This document shows, in pieces, positions 55,633 through 63,111 of a stretch of DNA of 64,000 bases. The stretch covers positions 783,311-847,310 of the forward strand of contig NZ_KK073875.1 in the NCBI RefSeq assembly GCF_000585395.1, read 5' to 3'. The position numbers and the translations under genes are program-made. The notes beneath the pieces are model-generated. The model was not told the DNA's origin. It did not search any database and worked only from the letters and a program-made list of their open reading frames with translations. The stretch's first letter is position 1, and each line of letters starts with the position of its first letter. The stretch comes from Saccharibacillus sacchari DSM 19268. GTDB lineage: Bacteria > Bacillota > Bacilli > Paenibacillales > Paenibacillaceae.

Positions 55633-56316
55633 TTATACGTCGACGCTTTCGCGATTTTTAAGAGGAACACCTTCAATGCCGTCTTCCTTCAAGCCTGCGC
55701 AGAAAGCCTCGACATCCTGCTCGATCGCCGGGAACGTATTGTAGTGCAACGGAAGAACCTTCGGCGCTCCGATCCACTTGGCTGCAATGCGAGCATCTTC
55801 AGGACCCATCGTAAAGAAATCTCCGATCGGAAGTGCCGCAATATCGATGTCGTTCAATTCGCCGATGATCTTCATGTCGCCGAACAACGCGGTATCGCCT
55901 GCATGGTACAGCGTTTTGCCGCCCAGCGTCAGCAGAATTCCTGCCGGTTCGCCGCCATAAATGACACGGTCGCCCACGGTCAGCGAAGAGCTGTGGAAGG
56001 CCAGCGTATACTTGACTTTAAAACCATCGAATTGATGCGAACCGCCGATGTTCATCCCTACGGCTTTTACGCCTTGTTCCAGACAATAATTGGCCAGTTC
56101 AACAGGGGCAACAATCGGGCAATCGTTAGCTTTGGCAATGCCGATCGAATCGCCGAAATGATCGCCGTGCGCGTGGGTCAACAATACGGCATCCACTTTG
56201 ATATCGGCAGGCTTGACTCCCGAATTCGGATTGCCGGTCAGGAACGGATCGATGATGACGGATTTACCCCCGCCCTCCACCAATAATGCAGAGTGCCCGA
56301 GAAACGTGATTTTCAT
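55633..56316 (-). CDS. UPF0173-type metal-dependent hydrolase
   Basis: A 227-residue metallo-beta-lactamase-fold protein similar to B. subtilis YtkL. The metal-binding motif is VLLTHAHGDHFGDS (HxHxDH), with other ligands in HAGDTALF and LPLHYNTFP. The natural substrate is unknown. I start at ATG 56316, about 10 nt after AAAGGAG; an ATG at 56325 is 1 nt from the site. A separate promoter with good boxes is upstream, so it may be expressed alone. Confidence 0.9.
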   Translation of the reverse strand: MKITFLGHSALLVEGGGKSVIIDPFLTGNPNSGVKPADIKVDAVLLTHAHGDHFGDSIGIAKANDCPIVAPVELANYCLEQGVKAVGMNIGGSHQFDGFKVKYTLAFHSSSLTVGDRVIYGGEPAGILLTLGGKTLYHAGDTALFGDMKIIGELNDIDIAALPIGDFFTMGPEDARIAAKWIGAPKVLPLHYNTFPAIEQDVEAFCAGLKEDGIEGVPLKNRESVDV

Positions 56317-56351
56317 AAACGACATGCTCCTTTCGCGTTCGAATGGACGTG

Positions 56352-56380
56352 TTTGAATAACGTGCGGTCACGTGTTCAAA
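56352..56380. promoter_or_regulatory. inverted repeat in the hydrolase leader
   Basis: TTTGAATAACGTG faces CACGTGTTCAAA. No T tract follows. It lies between the promoter and start of the hydrolase gene, so an operator or RNA hairpin is possible. Confidence 0.4.
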
Positions 56381-56410
56381 AAACGGTTTTGCGTATACGA
56401 CTTTCGCTTT

Positions 56411-56439
56411 ATTATAACGCGCAAAGGTATGTATACCAA
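56411..56439 (-). promoter_or_regulatory. promoter of the UPF0173 gene
   Basis: Minus strand TTGGTA (56439-56434), 17 nt, perfect TATAAT (56416-56411). The spacer includes a GGTATACATACC symmetric stretch. Confidence 0.65.
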
Positions 56440-56480
56440 ATTCGCAAACGATTTGCTTAAAGACTTGTCTTATCCATGAA

Positions 56481-57482
56481 TTACTTGAAAAAGGTGTGGT
56501 GCCCGATCTTTTTGACCGGCGTGCGCGTGTTGGGAATGGTCATGTCTGTCGCTAACGAAATGGACACGAAATAATACGTATCGTCCGGCACTTCCTTGCG
56601 ACCGTTCAAAGCTTCGGCAACAGCCTTAACGGAATCCTCGGATGGCGTGACACGATCAAAACGTCCATTTTGAACAGGCGAAAACTGATATCTCTGGTAG
56701 ATCACTTTTCTTACGGTATCGGGAAAATTGGCAGACCGAAGACGGTTCAAGACAACGTTGGCGACAGCCACTTTGCCTGCGTACGGTTCACCTTCCGCTT
56801 CTGCCATGACGATTCGTTCAAGCAAAAGCAGGTCTTCATTAGACAGATCGTAGGTCCAGGTTGCCTGGGAAGCCTGATCTTGACTGAGCAGAGCAGTCCT
56901 AGTGAAAAACAGTTGGGTTGGGGGAGTGAGAGATGTTGCCGATTCTTTGACCGCAGCGGTTTGGGCCTTTGCCGCGCTTTCCTTTTTCGAATCGACTTGT
57001 GCCGCGGATGCGGGCTTCTGAGCGGAAACCGGCGTGGACGTAGCCTTTTCCTGTGAGCTCTTTTTTTCGTTAGAGACGTTCGAAGGAGTCTCTTTTTGAG
57101 TAGCTTTCGAAGTAGCGGTTGTCGAGTTTTCGGACTTTTGTTTAGAAACGGACTTTTGTTCAGAAGCCGTTTTTTGTCCGGAAACAGACTTTTGTTTGGC
57201 AACGGACTTCGCATCACTTTGCTGCTTGTCCGCCGAAGAACCTGCTTTCCGGCCTTCATGTTGCGTCCAAGCGGCGGTCCTTGCCTTAAATTCGGGATGC
57301 AACACGTTATCGATTACCACGTCAGTCAGTTCGCAAGCCCCCATGCCTGCGCTTGTTGCCTCTGCAGCTTCTGCATAAGACGGACGGACGCCGTTCACTG
57401 CCCATACAGTCCCTGCACAAACGAATATTAAGATCACGCCTACCAGTAGCACGACCCAACGATTATTTTTAAGTTGTTCCAT
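56481..57482 (-). CDS. SleB-like cell wall hydrolase
   Basis: A 333-residue secreted or membrane-anchored wall enzyme. An N-terminal hydrophobic segment (WVVLLVGVILIFVCAGTVWA) serves as signal or anchor. A low-complexity Lys/Gln/Ser/Thr/Ala-rich linker with repeated K-Q-K-S units spans about 75-205. The C-terminal domain (about 225-333) is the SleB lytic type: LLLERIVMAEAEGEPYAGKVAVANVVLNRL with its catalytic Glu, then ending in IGHHTFFK. The linker is long for the family and suits wall spanning. I use ATG 57482 after AGGAGG. Whether it acts in spores or vegetative walls is not clear. Confidence 0.88.
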   Translation of the reverse strand: MEQLKNNRWVVLLVGVILIFVCAGTVWAVNGVRPSYAEAAEATSAGMGACELTDVVIDNVLHPEFKARTAAWTQHEGRKAGSSADKQQSDAKSVAKQKSVSGQKTASEQKSVSKQKSENSTTATSKATQKETPSNVSNEKKSSQEKATSTPVSAQKPASAAQVDSKKESAAKAQTAAVKESATSLTPPTQLFFTRTALLSQDQASQATWTYDLSNEDLLLLERIVMAEAEGEPYAGKVAVANVVLNRLRSANFPDTVRKVIYQRYQFSPVQNGRFDRVTPSEDSVKAVAEALNGRKEVPDDTYYFVSISLATDMTIPNTRTPVKKIGHHTFFK

Positions 57483-57613
57483 AATGTCCTCCTTGCCTCC
57501 TTGCTCTCGGCATACTCCCTTCCTATGTAACCGTTCGAATCGCATTTGAATCCGAATTTTGCCGAAAGTACGTTCGCCTTTTTTGGTGTTTTTACGGTTA
57601 GAAAGGGAAAATC

Positions 57614-57658
57614 AAAAAAACGCACAAAGCCTATTATAGCTCACATGTGCGTTTTTTT
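57614..57658. terminator. bidirectional terminator before the CAO-N protein end
   Basis: AAAAAAACGCACA (57614-57626) pairs with TGTGCGTTTTTTT (57646-57658). It serves the minus-strand secreted protein gene. Confidence 0.9.
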
Positions 57659-57739
57659 CATCTTTTTTTCATTTCTCAATGTTTTCCAGTACGTTCAAAG
57701 TAGCGCGTAGCGTCACTTTTTCCGCTTTAAAAAAATTTT

Positions 57740-59359
57740 TTATGGAGTTTTTGTAAGCGTAATCTCACCGTTTGAAGCACTCCATCCGACCGTCCATCCA
57801 AGAGCTTGCGTTACCGCTCGAACAGGGATTTGCGTCCGTCCGTTTTCGGCAATCGCAACCGCGCCCAAACTTTGTTTAGCTCCGTTCACCCAAAAAGCAT
57901 CTTGACCGATTTGGAACGTTACGGCAGCTCCGCCTTGCTTAAGCTGCACAGTCTTGGAAGATTTGGTGTATTTCACTTCAGCGCCTACGCTCTCTGCCAA
58001 ATAACGCAGCGGAATGTAGGTCGTATTGTTGCGAATCAGAGGAGATACGTCCATCGTCATCGCCATGCCGTCTACGGTTACTGTACGGCTGCCGACTTTA
58101 AGTTTGATGACTTCTGGAGTCATATCCATATCCGGCATAGTCGGCGTTCCCGGATCGGTCGGTGTCGTTGGAGGCGTCGTCGTTGCGGGTTCGAACTTGG
58201 CCGGGAATTGCTTGACGATCGCTTCGCCGAGCGCGCCGGAGAACATGAACATATGATGGTAAGCTTCGCGCGCGGTCGGATAGACATTGGTGTAATTGCC
58301 TGCCGCATAGCCGTCAAAAGCGCTGATCAATTGGTCGATGTGTTCGCGCAAACCGGCTTCAAGCGTGGCCTGCGGCAGATTCGGATTGGCTCCCGCAAAG
58401 AAGGTTGCTTGTTTGACGATATAATCGGCCAGATTGGCTTTGGCGAGCTGTTGATTGGCTGTGTTTTTGGCTCCTGTCGCGGTTACGTAATCGACAAGGA
58501 ATCCGATATGCGAAGCCCAGATCGGCTTAAACGCCGCTCCTGCTTCATTTCCATATACGGAAGAAACTGCTGCTGTCAGTTCATCCGTATTTTTCGAAAG
58601 AAGAGCCGCTGCATTTTGGAAATCCGGCGCGCCGTCAATCCCTTTTTGCATCGTCCATACCGCCAAAATGGCGTGTTCGCCAAGAATCTGATCCAGTCCG
58701 GAACGAAGATTGGAAGACGGGCTGGTCAGATTCCCAGGGAATTGGGCCGGAAATTGTTTGACGATGGCTCCGGCGATCGCATCGCCTGTCATGTACATAT
58801 GTTTATAGGCCATGTCTGCTTGCGAATAGGCTTGGGTATAATTTTTGGCTACGTAACTATCAAAAGCTGAGAGCAAATGATCAATATGCATTTTTAAACC
58901 GGCCTCGATAGTCGCTTGATTCAAGTTCGGGTTGGCGTCGGCAAAAAACTTCGCTTGCTGCACGCGGTAGGCATCCAGATTGTCCAAAGCTTTTTGCTTG
59001 CCTGCCGTATCCCCCGATTTGACTGCCGTGACATAGTCGACGAAGAATCCGATATGCGAAGCCCAGATCGGTTTAAAAGCGGCTCCTGCCTCTGCACCGT
59101 ATACGGACGCGATCGCGGCGGTCAAATCGTCGGTGTTCGCACCGAGCGCGGCAGCGGACTGAGCAAAATCGCCTTTTCCGTCATAACCCTTCTGCATCGC
59201 GATAACGGCGAGCAGTGCATGTTCGCCGAGAACGCTTCCTAATGCGCTGCGCAAATCTTCCGCTTTCCCCTGCGTGGTCGGTGCAGCGGATGCAAGCGTC
59301 GGAACAAGCAGCAGGATCACCAACAAAACCGAAATCGACTTCGCCAATCTTTTTCCCAT
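57740..59359 (-). CDS. secreted protein: duplicated His/Met-rich domain plus copper amine oxidase N-domain
   Basis: A 539-residue exported protein. Signal peptide (KSISVLLVILLLVPTLASA, about 1-26). Two tandem copies of an all-helical domain of about 170 residues follow (about 32-205 and 215-385): each has GEHALLAV or GEHAILAV, AAFKPIWASHIGF, HIDHLLSAFD or HIDQLISAFD, then a His-Met pair and AIVKQFPA. The His in GEH, ASH, HID and HM recur at matching places, so metal or heme binding is plausible. A Pro/Thr/Met linker (about 390-410) leads to a copper amine oxidase N-terminal-type domain (about 410-539; IKLKVGSRTVTVDG, YIPLRYLAESVGAEVKY) that probably binds the wall. It diverges from an ECF sigma/anti-sigma operon, its possible regulator. 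Function is not assigned. Confidence 0.8.
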   Translation of the reverse strand: MGKRLAKSISVLLVILLLVPTLASAAPTTQGKAEDLRSALGSVLGEHALLAVIAMQKGYDGKGDFAQSAAALGANTDDLTAAIASVYGAEAGAAFKPIWASHIGFFVDYVTAVKSGDTAGKQKALDNLDAYRVQQAKFFADANPNLNQATIEAGLKMHIDHLLSAFDSYVAKNYTQAYSQADMAYKHMYMTGDAIAGAIVKQFPAQFPGNLTSPSSNLRSGLDQILGEHAILAVWTMQKGIDGAPDFQNAAALLSKNTDELTAAVSSVYGNEAGAAFKPIWASHIGFLVDYVTATGAKNTANQQLAKANLADYIVKQATFFAGANPNLPQATLEAGLREHIDQLISAFDGYAAGNYTNVYPTAREAYHHMFMFSGALGEAIVKQFPAKFEPATTTPPTTPTDPGTPTMPDMDMTPEVIKLKVGSRTVTVDGMAMTMDVSPLIRNNTTYIPLRYLAESVGAEVKYTKSSKTVQLKQGGAAVTFQIGQDAFWVNGAKQSLGAVAIAENGRTQIPVRAVTQALGWTVGWSASNGEITLTKTP

Positions 59360-59551
59360 TCTCTGACAACTCCTTTTTGTGGACTAGGCAGGCTGCTATA
59401 CAAGCTTGCCATTTCCTATTATAACCATTTATATCCTTTTAAACCATTAAAAAGTTGGGGACCGGAAATTTTATTTGAAAATAGAGTCATCCATAGTAAA
59501 AGATTTTGCGAACGTTATAATAGAAGGGAGAATACTGAGAGGAGCTCCTGG
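59360..59551. promoter_or_regulatory. shared divergent promoter region of CAO-N protein and ECF sigma operon
   Basis: A 192-nt AT-rich gap. A TATAAT stands about 37 nt before the sigma gene start (about 59515-59520) but no good -35 is visible. A GAAC lies just before it (TTGCGAAC), which could be part of an ECF-type -35 in another register, unproven. Confidence 0.35.
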
Positions 59552-60130
59552 ATGAACGAAAAAACGGAAGACCTCCAACTGATCCAGCGAATCGCTGATC
59601 GGGACGCGGGGGCGCTCGAACACTTATACGACACCTACGAACGACCCGTTTACGCATTTGCCTATCGGTTGTTGAACGACTCGATGGCGGCAGAGGAAGC
59701 GGTACAAGAGCTATTCATGCGCATCTGGAACAACGCAGGACGTTACGACTCCTCATATGGCAAGCTTTCGACTTGGATGTTTGCGCTCACGCGCAACATT
59801 TCAATCGACATGCTTAGAAGGCGCAGCGCAAGAGCAGCAGCCATTCCGGTCGAGGACGAACATTTGAATGCCGTACTCGACGAAACATCGGACACCGAGC
59901 TGACTGTAGAGCGAACGCTCGAAGGCGAACGCGTCTTGGCCGCGCTGCAAGAACTTGGCGACGAACAACAACAGGTCATCGACCTGATCTACTACAAGGG
60001 ATTGACGCAGCAGGAAGTATCCGACCGCTACGCAATCCCGCTCGGAACGGTCAAGAGCCGGGTCAGACTGGCCTTGAAACAGTTGCATAAGCGACTGGCG
60101 GGAATGGAAAGGGGGGAATCGCAAGCATGA
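59552..60130 (+). CDS. ECF-type RNA polymerase sigma factor (SigK-like)
   Basis: A 192-residue group 4 sigma factor. Region 2 (about 20-95) has AYRLLNDSMAAEEAVQELFMRIW and TWMFALTRNISIDMLRRR; region 4 (about 125-185) has LQELGDEQQQVIDLIYYKGLTQQEVSDRYAIPLGTVKSRVRLALKQL. The regions and anti-sigma partner resemble SigK-RskA of actinobacteria. ATG after GAGAGGAG. The stop overlaps the anti-sigma start by 4 bp (ATGA). Target promoters likely include the divergent secreted protein, an inference. Confidence 0.92.
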   Translation: MNEKTEDLQLIQRIADRDAGALEHLYDTYERPVYAFAYRLLNDSMAAEEAVQELFMRIWNNAGRYDSSYGKLSTWMFALTRNISIDMLRRRSARAAAIPVEDEHLNAVLDETSDTELTVERTLEGERVLAALQELGDEQQQVIDLIYYKGLTQQEVSDRYAIPLGTVKSRVRLALKQLHKRLAGMERGESQA

Positions 60131-61155
60131 GCGAACGCAAAGAATCAATGATGGAACTCGCCGAAGCCTATGTGCTTGGCGAACTGGACGCAACGGAACA
60201 GGCAGAATACGAAGCTTTTCTACATGACGATGCCGAAGAAAGACAGCGCGTAACCGAATTGCGCGACACGACCGGCATGTTGGCGCTCGCCGTAAGACCA
60301 GCGGCTCCCCCAACAGGAATGAAAGCGCGGATTTTGGCGAATGTGTTGGGCAGTTCAGGCGCGGTTGACACGCAACAAGGACATGAGCCGGAAGCTTTGC
60401 TCGAGCAAGCCAGACAGGGAATTGAAGCCGAAGCAATCCGCCGGGCAGCCGAAGAACGCAGCAATATCATTCAAGCAACCGATACCGTACAAGGATCTGC
60501 CGGGGCAAACGCAAGTCAGGGAGCCCATGTCGTTAGCTTGTCTGATCATGCTCAAGATCAGACGACCGCTAGCGACTCGAAGAAACAACTTTCTTCCGCG
60601 ACACGGACGGATAGCGAGCCGCGAAATGCACAAACAAGAATCAGCCGCAGCCTATGGGCCGGCGCAGCTGCCCTTATGGCCGCAGCAGCCGTTATTTTAG
60701 CCATCTATTCCGGACAGCTTCGCAGCGAGATGAACGAGATGCGCTCTAATCTGACGGCTATGGAGCAACGCACATCGGATATGGAGCAGCAGTTGGCGGC
60801 CGCGAACGAGCCTGCCGTGGGTGCCCAAGTAGACCGCACGGTCGCGCTCGTCGGAAGCGAAGACGATCCGAACGCCTCCGGGATGGCCGCAATGGTCCAA
60901 GACGACACCGGTACCCGTCTGGTGGTTCAAGCCAGCGATTTGCCTGCATTAAGCGGCAATGAAGCTTATCAGGTCTGGTTGATCAAAGACGGACAGCCGA
61001 TCAATGCAGGTACTTTCTTGTCAGGCGACGGCAAAGGAGCCTTGACCTACACGATGGAGCCGGGCGATTACGACATGGTCGCGATTACGCTGGAACCGGA
61101 TGCGGAAGGCGATCAACCCCGCGGACGCATGGTTCTGACCGGAGCTTTGACTTAA
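60127..61155 (+). CDS. RskA-like membrane anti-sigma factor
   Basis: A 342-residue protein. The N-terminal cytoplasmic domain (about 1-75; LAEAYVLGELDATEQAEYEAFLHDD) binds sigma and has no zinc His-Cys motif. A variable Gln/Ala/Ser-rich stretch of about 100 residues is followed by one transmembrane helix (SLWAGAAALMAAAAVILAIYSGQL, about 176-200). The outer C-terminal part (about 240-342) is RskA-like with GNEAYQVWLIKDGQPINAGTFLSGDGKGALTYTMEPGDYDMVAITLEPDAEGDQP. It presumably releases the sigma factor when the outer domain senses stress. Starts within the sigma gene, so they are made together. Confidence 0.9.
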   Translation: MSERKESMMELAEAYVLGELDATEQAEYEAFLHDDAEERQRVTELRDTTGMLALAVRPAAPPTGMKARILANVLGSSGAVDTQQGHEPEALLEQARQGIEAEAIRRAAEERSNIIQATDTVQGSAGANASQGAHVVSLSDHAQDQTTASDSKKQLSSATRTDSEPRNAQTRISRSLWAGAAALMAAAAVILAIYSGQLRSEMNEMRSNLTAMEQRTSDMEQQLAAANEPAVGAQVDRTVALVGSEDDPNASGMAAMVQDDTGTRLVVQASDLPALSGNEAYQVWLIKDGQPINAGTFLSGDGKGALTYTMEPGDYDMVAITLEPDAEGDQPRGRMVLTGALT

Positions 61156-61186
61156 GTTTTCTTCCATCGAGATAGATGTCGAAATA

Positions 61187-61238
61187 AAAGAACCCCTGAG
61201 GTTTCCGCGATTCTCCGCGGAAACCTCAGGGGTTCTTT
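61187..61238 (+). terminator. very strong terminator after the anti-sigma gene
   Basis: A perfect 23-bp stem from 61187 to 61238 (AAAGAACCCC...GGGGTTCTTT) with a 6-nt loop. T's are short, but the stem is exceptional. Confidence 0.85.
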
Positions 61239-61425
61239 GCATGCTTGTGCCGTGTTCCGTATTACCCACACTGCCGAGGGCCTACAGGCTGCCTGGGCCG
61301 ATGCTTTTCCGACATTGCAAAAAGCCGGCTATCGTCTGAATGACAAACCGGCTATTGAACGCTATTCAGGATTCTTGCTGCAACATGAGATATGCGAATT
61401 ATGCGTGCCGATCATTCGATCCTAA
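61237..61425 (+). pseudogene. remnant of an effector-binding (GyrI-like) regulator domain
   Basis: The 62-codon frame reads VFRITHTAEGLQAAWADAF, GYRLNDKPAIERY and ends ICELCVPI. This is the C-terminal half of the AraC/GyrI effector-binding domain, where VF-H, W-x-x-a-F, G-Y, d-x-P-x-x-E-x-Y and I-x-x-P-I recur. No helix-turn-helix or N-terminal half is present; the 5' end starts at the terminator arm and the 3' end overlaps the thpR gene by 27 bp. I read it as a truncated gene. A chance frame is possible but unlikely given the motif order. Confidence 0.65.
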
Positions 61426-62028
61426 CGGAAACTCCGCAATACGCTCGTACATCGGACGCTGATGCATATGCGTCCGGTACAACACCGCCCGGTCCACCGT
61501 CCCGACGGACAAGGCCGGAGCCGTCGCAAGCTTCGACGGCTCAAAAGCTTTCTCGCCTGCCGCGTATTTGCGGGCCAGCGTCAAATGCGCGCGGAAGCTT
61601 CGCTTCTCCCGCGCAAAACCCAACGGCGCAAGCGCCGCTTCCGTCGCCTCGGCCAGGCGACCCAACCCTTCCGAGCCTTCATTCGGCTCGGCGAACAACA
61701 CGCGCGGCGCTTCGGCCAAGCCGAAAGTTCCCGCGCCTCCTACCCCCAGCGCGAACGGCGTCTCGCGCGCAAAAGCTTTCTTCAATGCGGCCTCGATCGC
61801 CGCAATCTTCCCCTGCTCCACATCGCCGAGGAACTTCAGCGTAAAATGCGCATCCCGCACATCCGTCCAGCGGCGAAACGTATCCGCGCCGAAAGCAAGC
61901 TCTGCCCATGACGCCAAAATATTCGCGATTTCTTCGCCGACCGGCACCGCGACGAAAATTCGCGGCCGGTCTTTTTCGATCGAAAGTTCGTTTTCGCGGC
62001 CCTGAACGTTATCCCCCTGTTCGTTCAT
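61399..62028 (-). CDS. thpR: RNA 2',3'-cyclic phosphodiesterase (2'-5' RNA ligase family)
   Basis: A 209-residue 2H phosphoesterase. The two His-x-Thr/Ser-x motifs are HFTLKFLG (about 58) and HLTLARK (about 145), with the expected spacing and length. I use ATG 62028, after GGAG, 2 nt behind the YihY stop (TAAGCATG), so the two genes are co-transcribed. The long frame upstream to 62433 is a shadow of YihY. The C-terminal end overlaps the remnant on the other strand. Confidence 0.93.
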   Translation of the reverse strand: MNEQGDNVQGRENELSIEKDRPRIFVAVPVGEEIANILASWAELAFGADTFRRWTDVRDAHFTLKFLGDVEQGKIAAIEAALKKAFARETPFALGVGGAGTFGLAEAPRVLFAEPNEGSEGLGRLAEATEAALAPLGFAREKRSFRAHLTLARKYAAGEKAFEPSKLATAPALSVGTVDRAVLYRTHMHQRPMYERIAEFPLGSNDRHA

Positions 62029-62030
62029 GC

Positions 62031-62897
62031 TTATCCGCTCCTTTTCGTCGCGTGCCGTACCGGTACGCGCTCGCTTTTGCCCGCTTTCAGCGTAGCATTG
62101 ACCTCTCCGCCGACCATAATGATGATCGAGCTGAGGTACAACCAGGTCAGCAGAATGATGATCCCCCCGAGACTGCCGTACGTTTTCGTGAAATTGCCGA
62201 AGTTGTTGACGTAAAACGAAAACGCTAGCGAAGTGACCACCCAACCCAACGTCGCGAATACCGCCCCGGGAATCGCTTCGCGCAGTTTGATCTGCCGGTT
62301 CGGCGCGATCCAATACAAAGCGGTGAATACCGCGATCAGCACCACAAGCGGGATGCTGTACTGCAGAAGCCCCCAGACGCGTTCGAATCCCGGCGGGTTG
62401 TTCAGCAGTTGATTCAACTGTGCGCCGATCCATCGTCCGAATACGAGCAGCAGGACGCTGACGAGCAGCACGACGCCCAGTACGAGCGTGGACAACAGCG
62501 ACACGAGACGGATCTGCCAGAACTTCCGGTTCTCTTCGACGTCGTAGGCTTTATTCAATCCTTTGATCACGGCGTTGATGCCTCTGGAAGCCGTCCACAG
62601 CGTCGCGATCATGCCGATCGACAGCAGCGCGCCGCTGCCTTGGGTCACTTCGCTCAAAATCCCTTCCACCGTGTCCATGGCCGCTCCCGGAACCATCTCC
62701 CGCGCCAATCGCATCATTTCCTCGATCGACAGATCGACATAGCCGACCAGCGTCACGATGAAAATCAGAAACGGGAAAAAAGACAAAAGCAAATAATAAG
62801 CAAGCTGGGCACCGATCCCGCTCACCTCGTCGTCGCGAATGCGCACGAACAGCCGGTAACCGAAATCGAAAGCGTACATGGCGTATTTTCCGATCAT
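62031..62897 (-). CDS. YihY/BrkB-family membrane protein
   Basis: A 288-residue integral membrane protein with six helices: LAYYLLLSFFPFLIFIVTLVGY, LLSIGMIATLWTASRGINAVIKGLNKAYDV, LLSTLVLGVVLLVSVLLLV and further. The GIGAQLAYYLLLSFFPF start and WTASRGINAVIKGLN are YihY signatures. Its function is not well known; some members were once called RNase BN in error. ATG 62897 follows AAGGAG. The C-terminal basic tail (ATKRSG) precedes thpR. Confidence 0.9.
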   Translation of the reverse strand: MIGKYAMYAFDFGYRLFVRIRDDEVSGIGAQLAYYLLLSFFPFLIFIVTLVGYVDLSIEEMMRLAREMVPGAAMDTVEGILSEVTQGSGALLSIGMIATLWTASRGINAVIKGLNKAYDVEENRKFWQIRLVSLLSTLVLGVVLLVSVLLLVFGRWIGAQLNQLLNNPPGFERVWGLLQYSIPLVVLIAVFTALYWIAPNRQIKLREAIPGAVFATLGWVVTSLAFSFYVNNFGNFTKTYGSLGGIIILLTWLYLSSIIIMVGGEVNATLKAGKSERVPVRHATKRSG

Positions 62898-63111
62898 AAA
62901 TCGCTCCTTATAAGCGCTTTTCACGCGTTATTGGGCCGGATTCGCAGCGAAACCCGTTCTGTTTCGGGCAGATATCGCTTCCTTGCCTACTCGTAGTATA
63001 CCCGTTTTTCCCTCCCCTCTCGCGTCAAGATGGCGGCAGGAAGATTTATGAAGCAAACTTTGCTAAGATAAACAGGTAGATTTTTTCGAAGCCGAAGGAG
63101 GAATACCCGAA

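Noticed and set aside
62031-62433. 5' extension of the thpR frame to 62433
   Set aside because: It overlaps YihY and is out of its frame; the ATG at 62028 has a good site and the correct family start.
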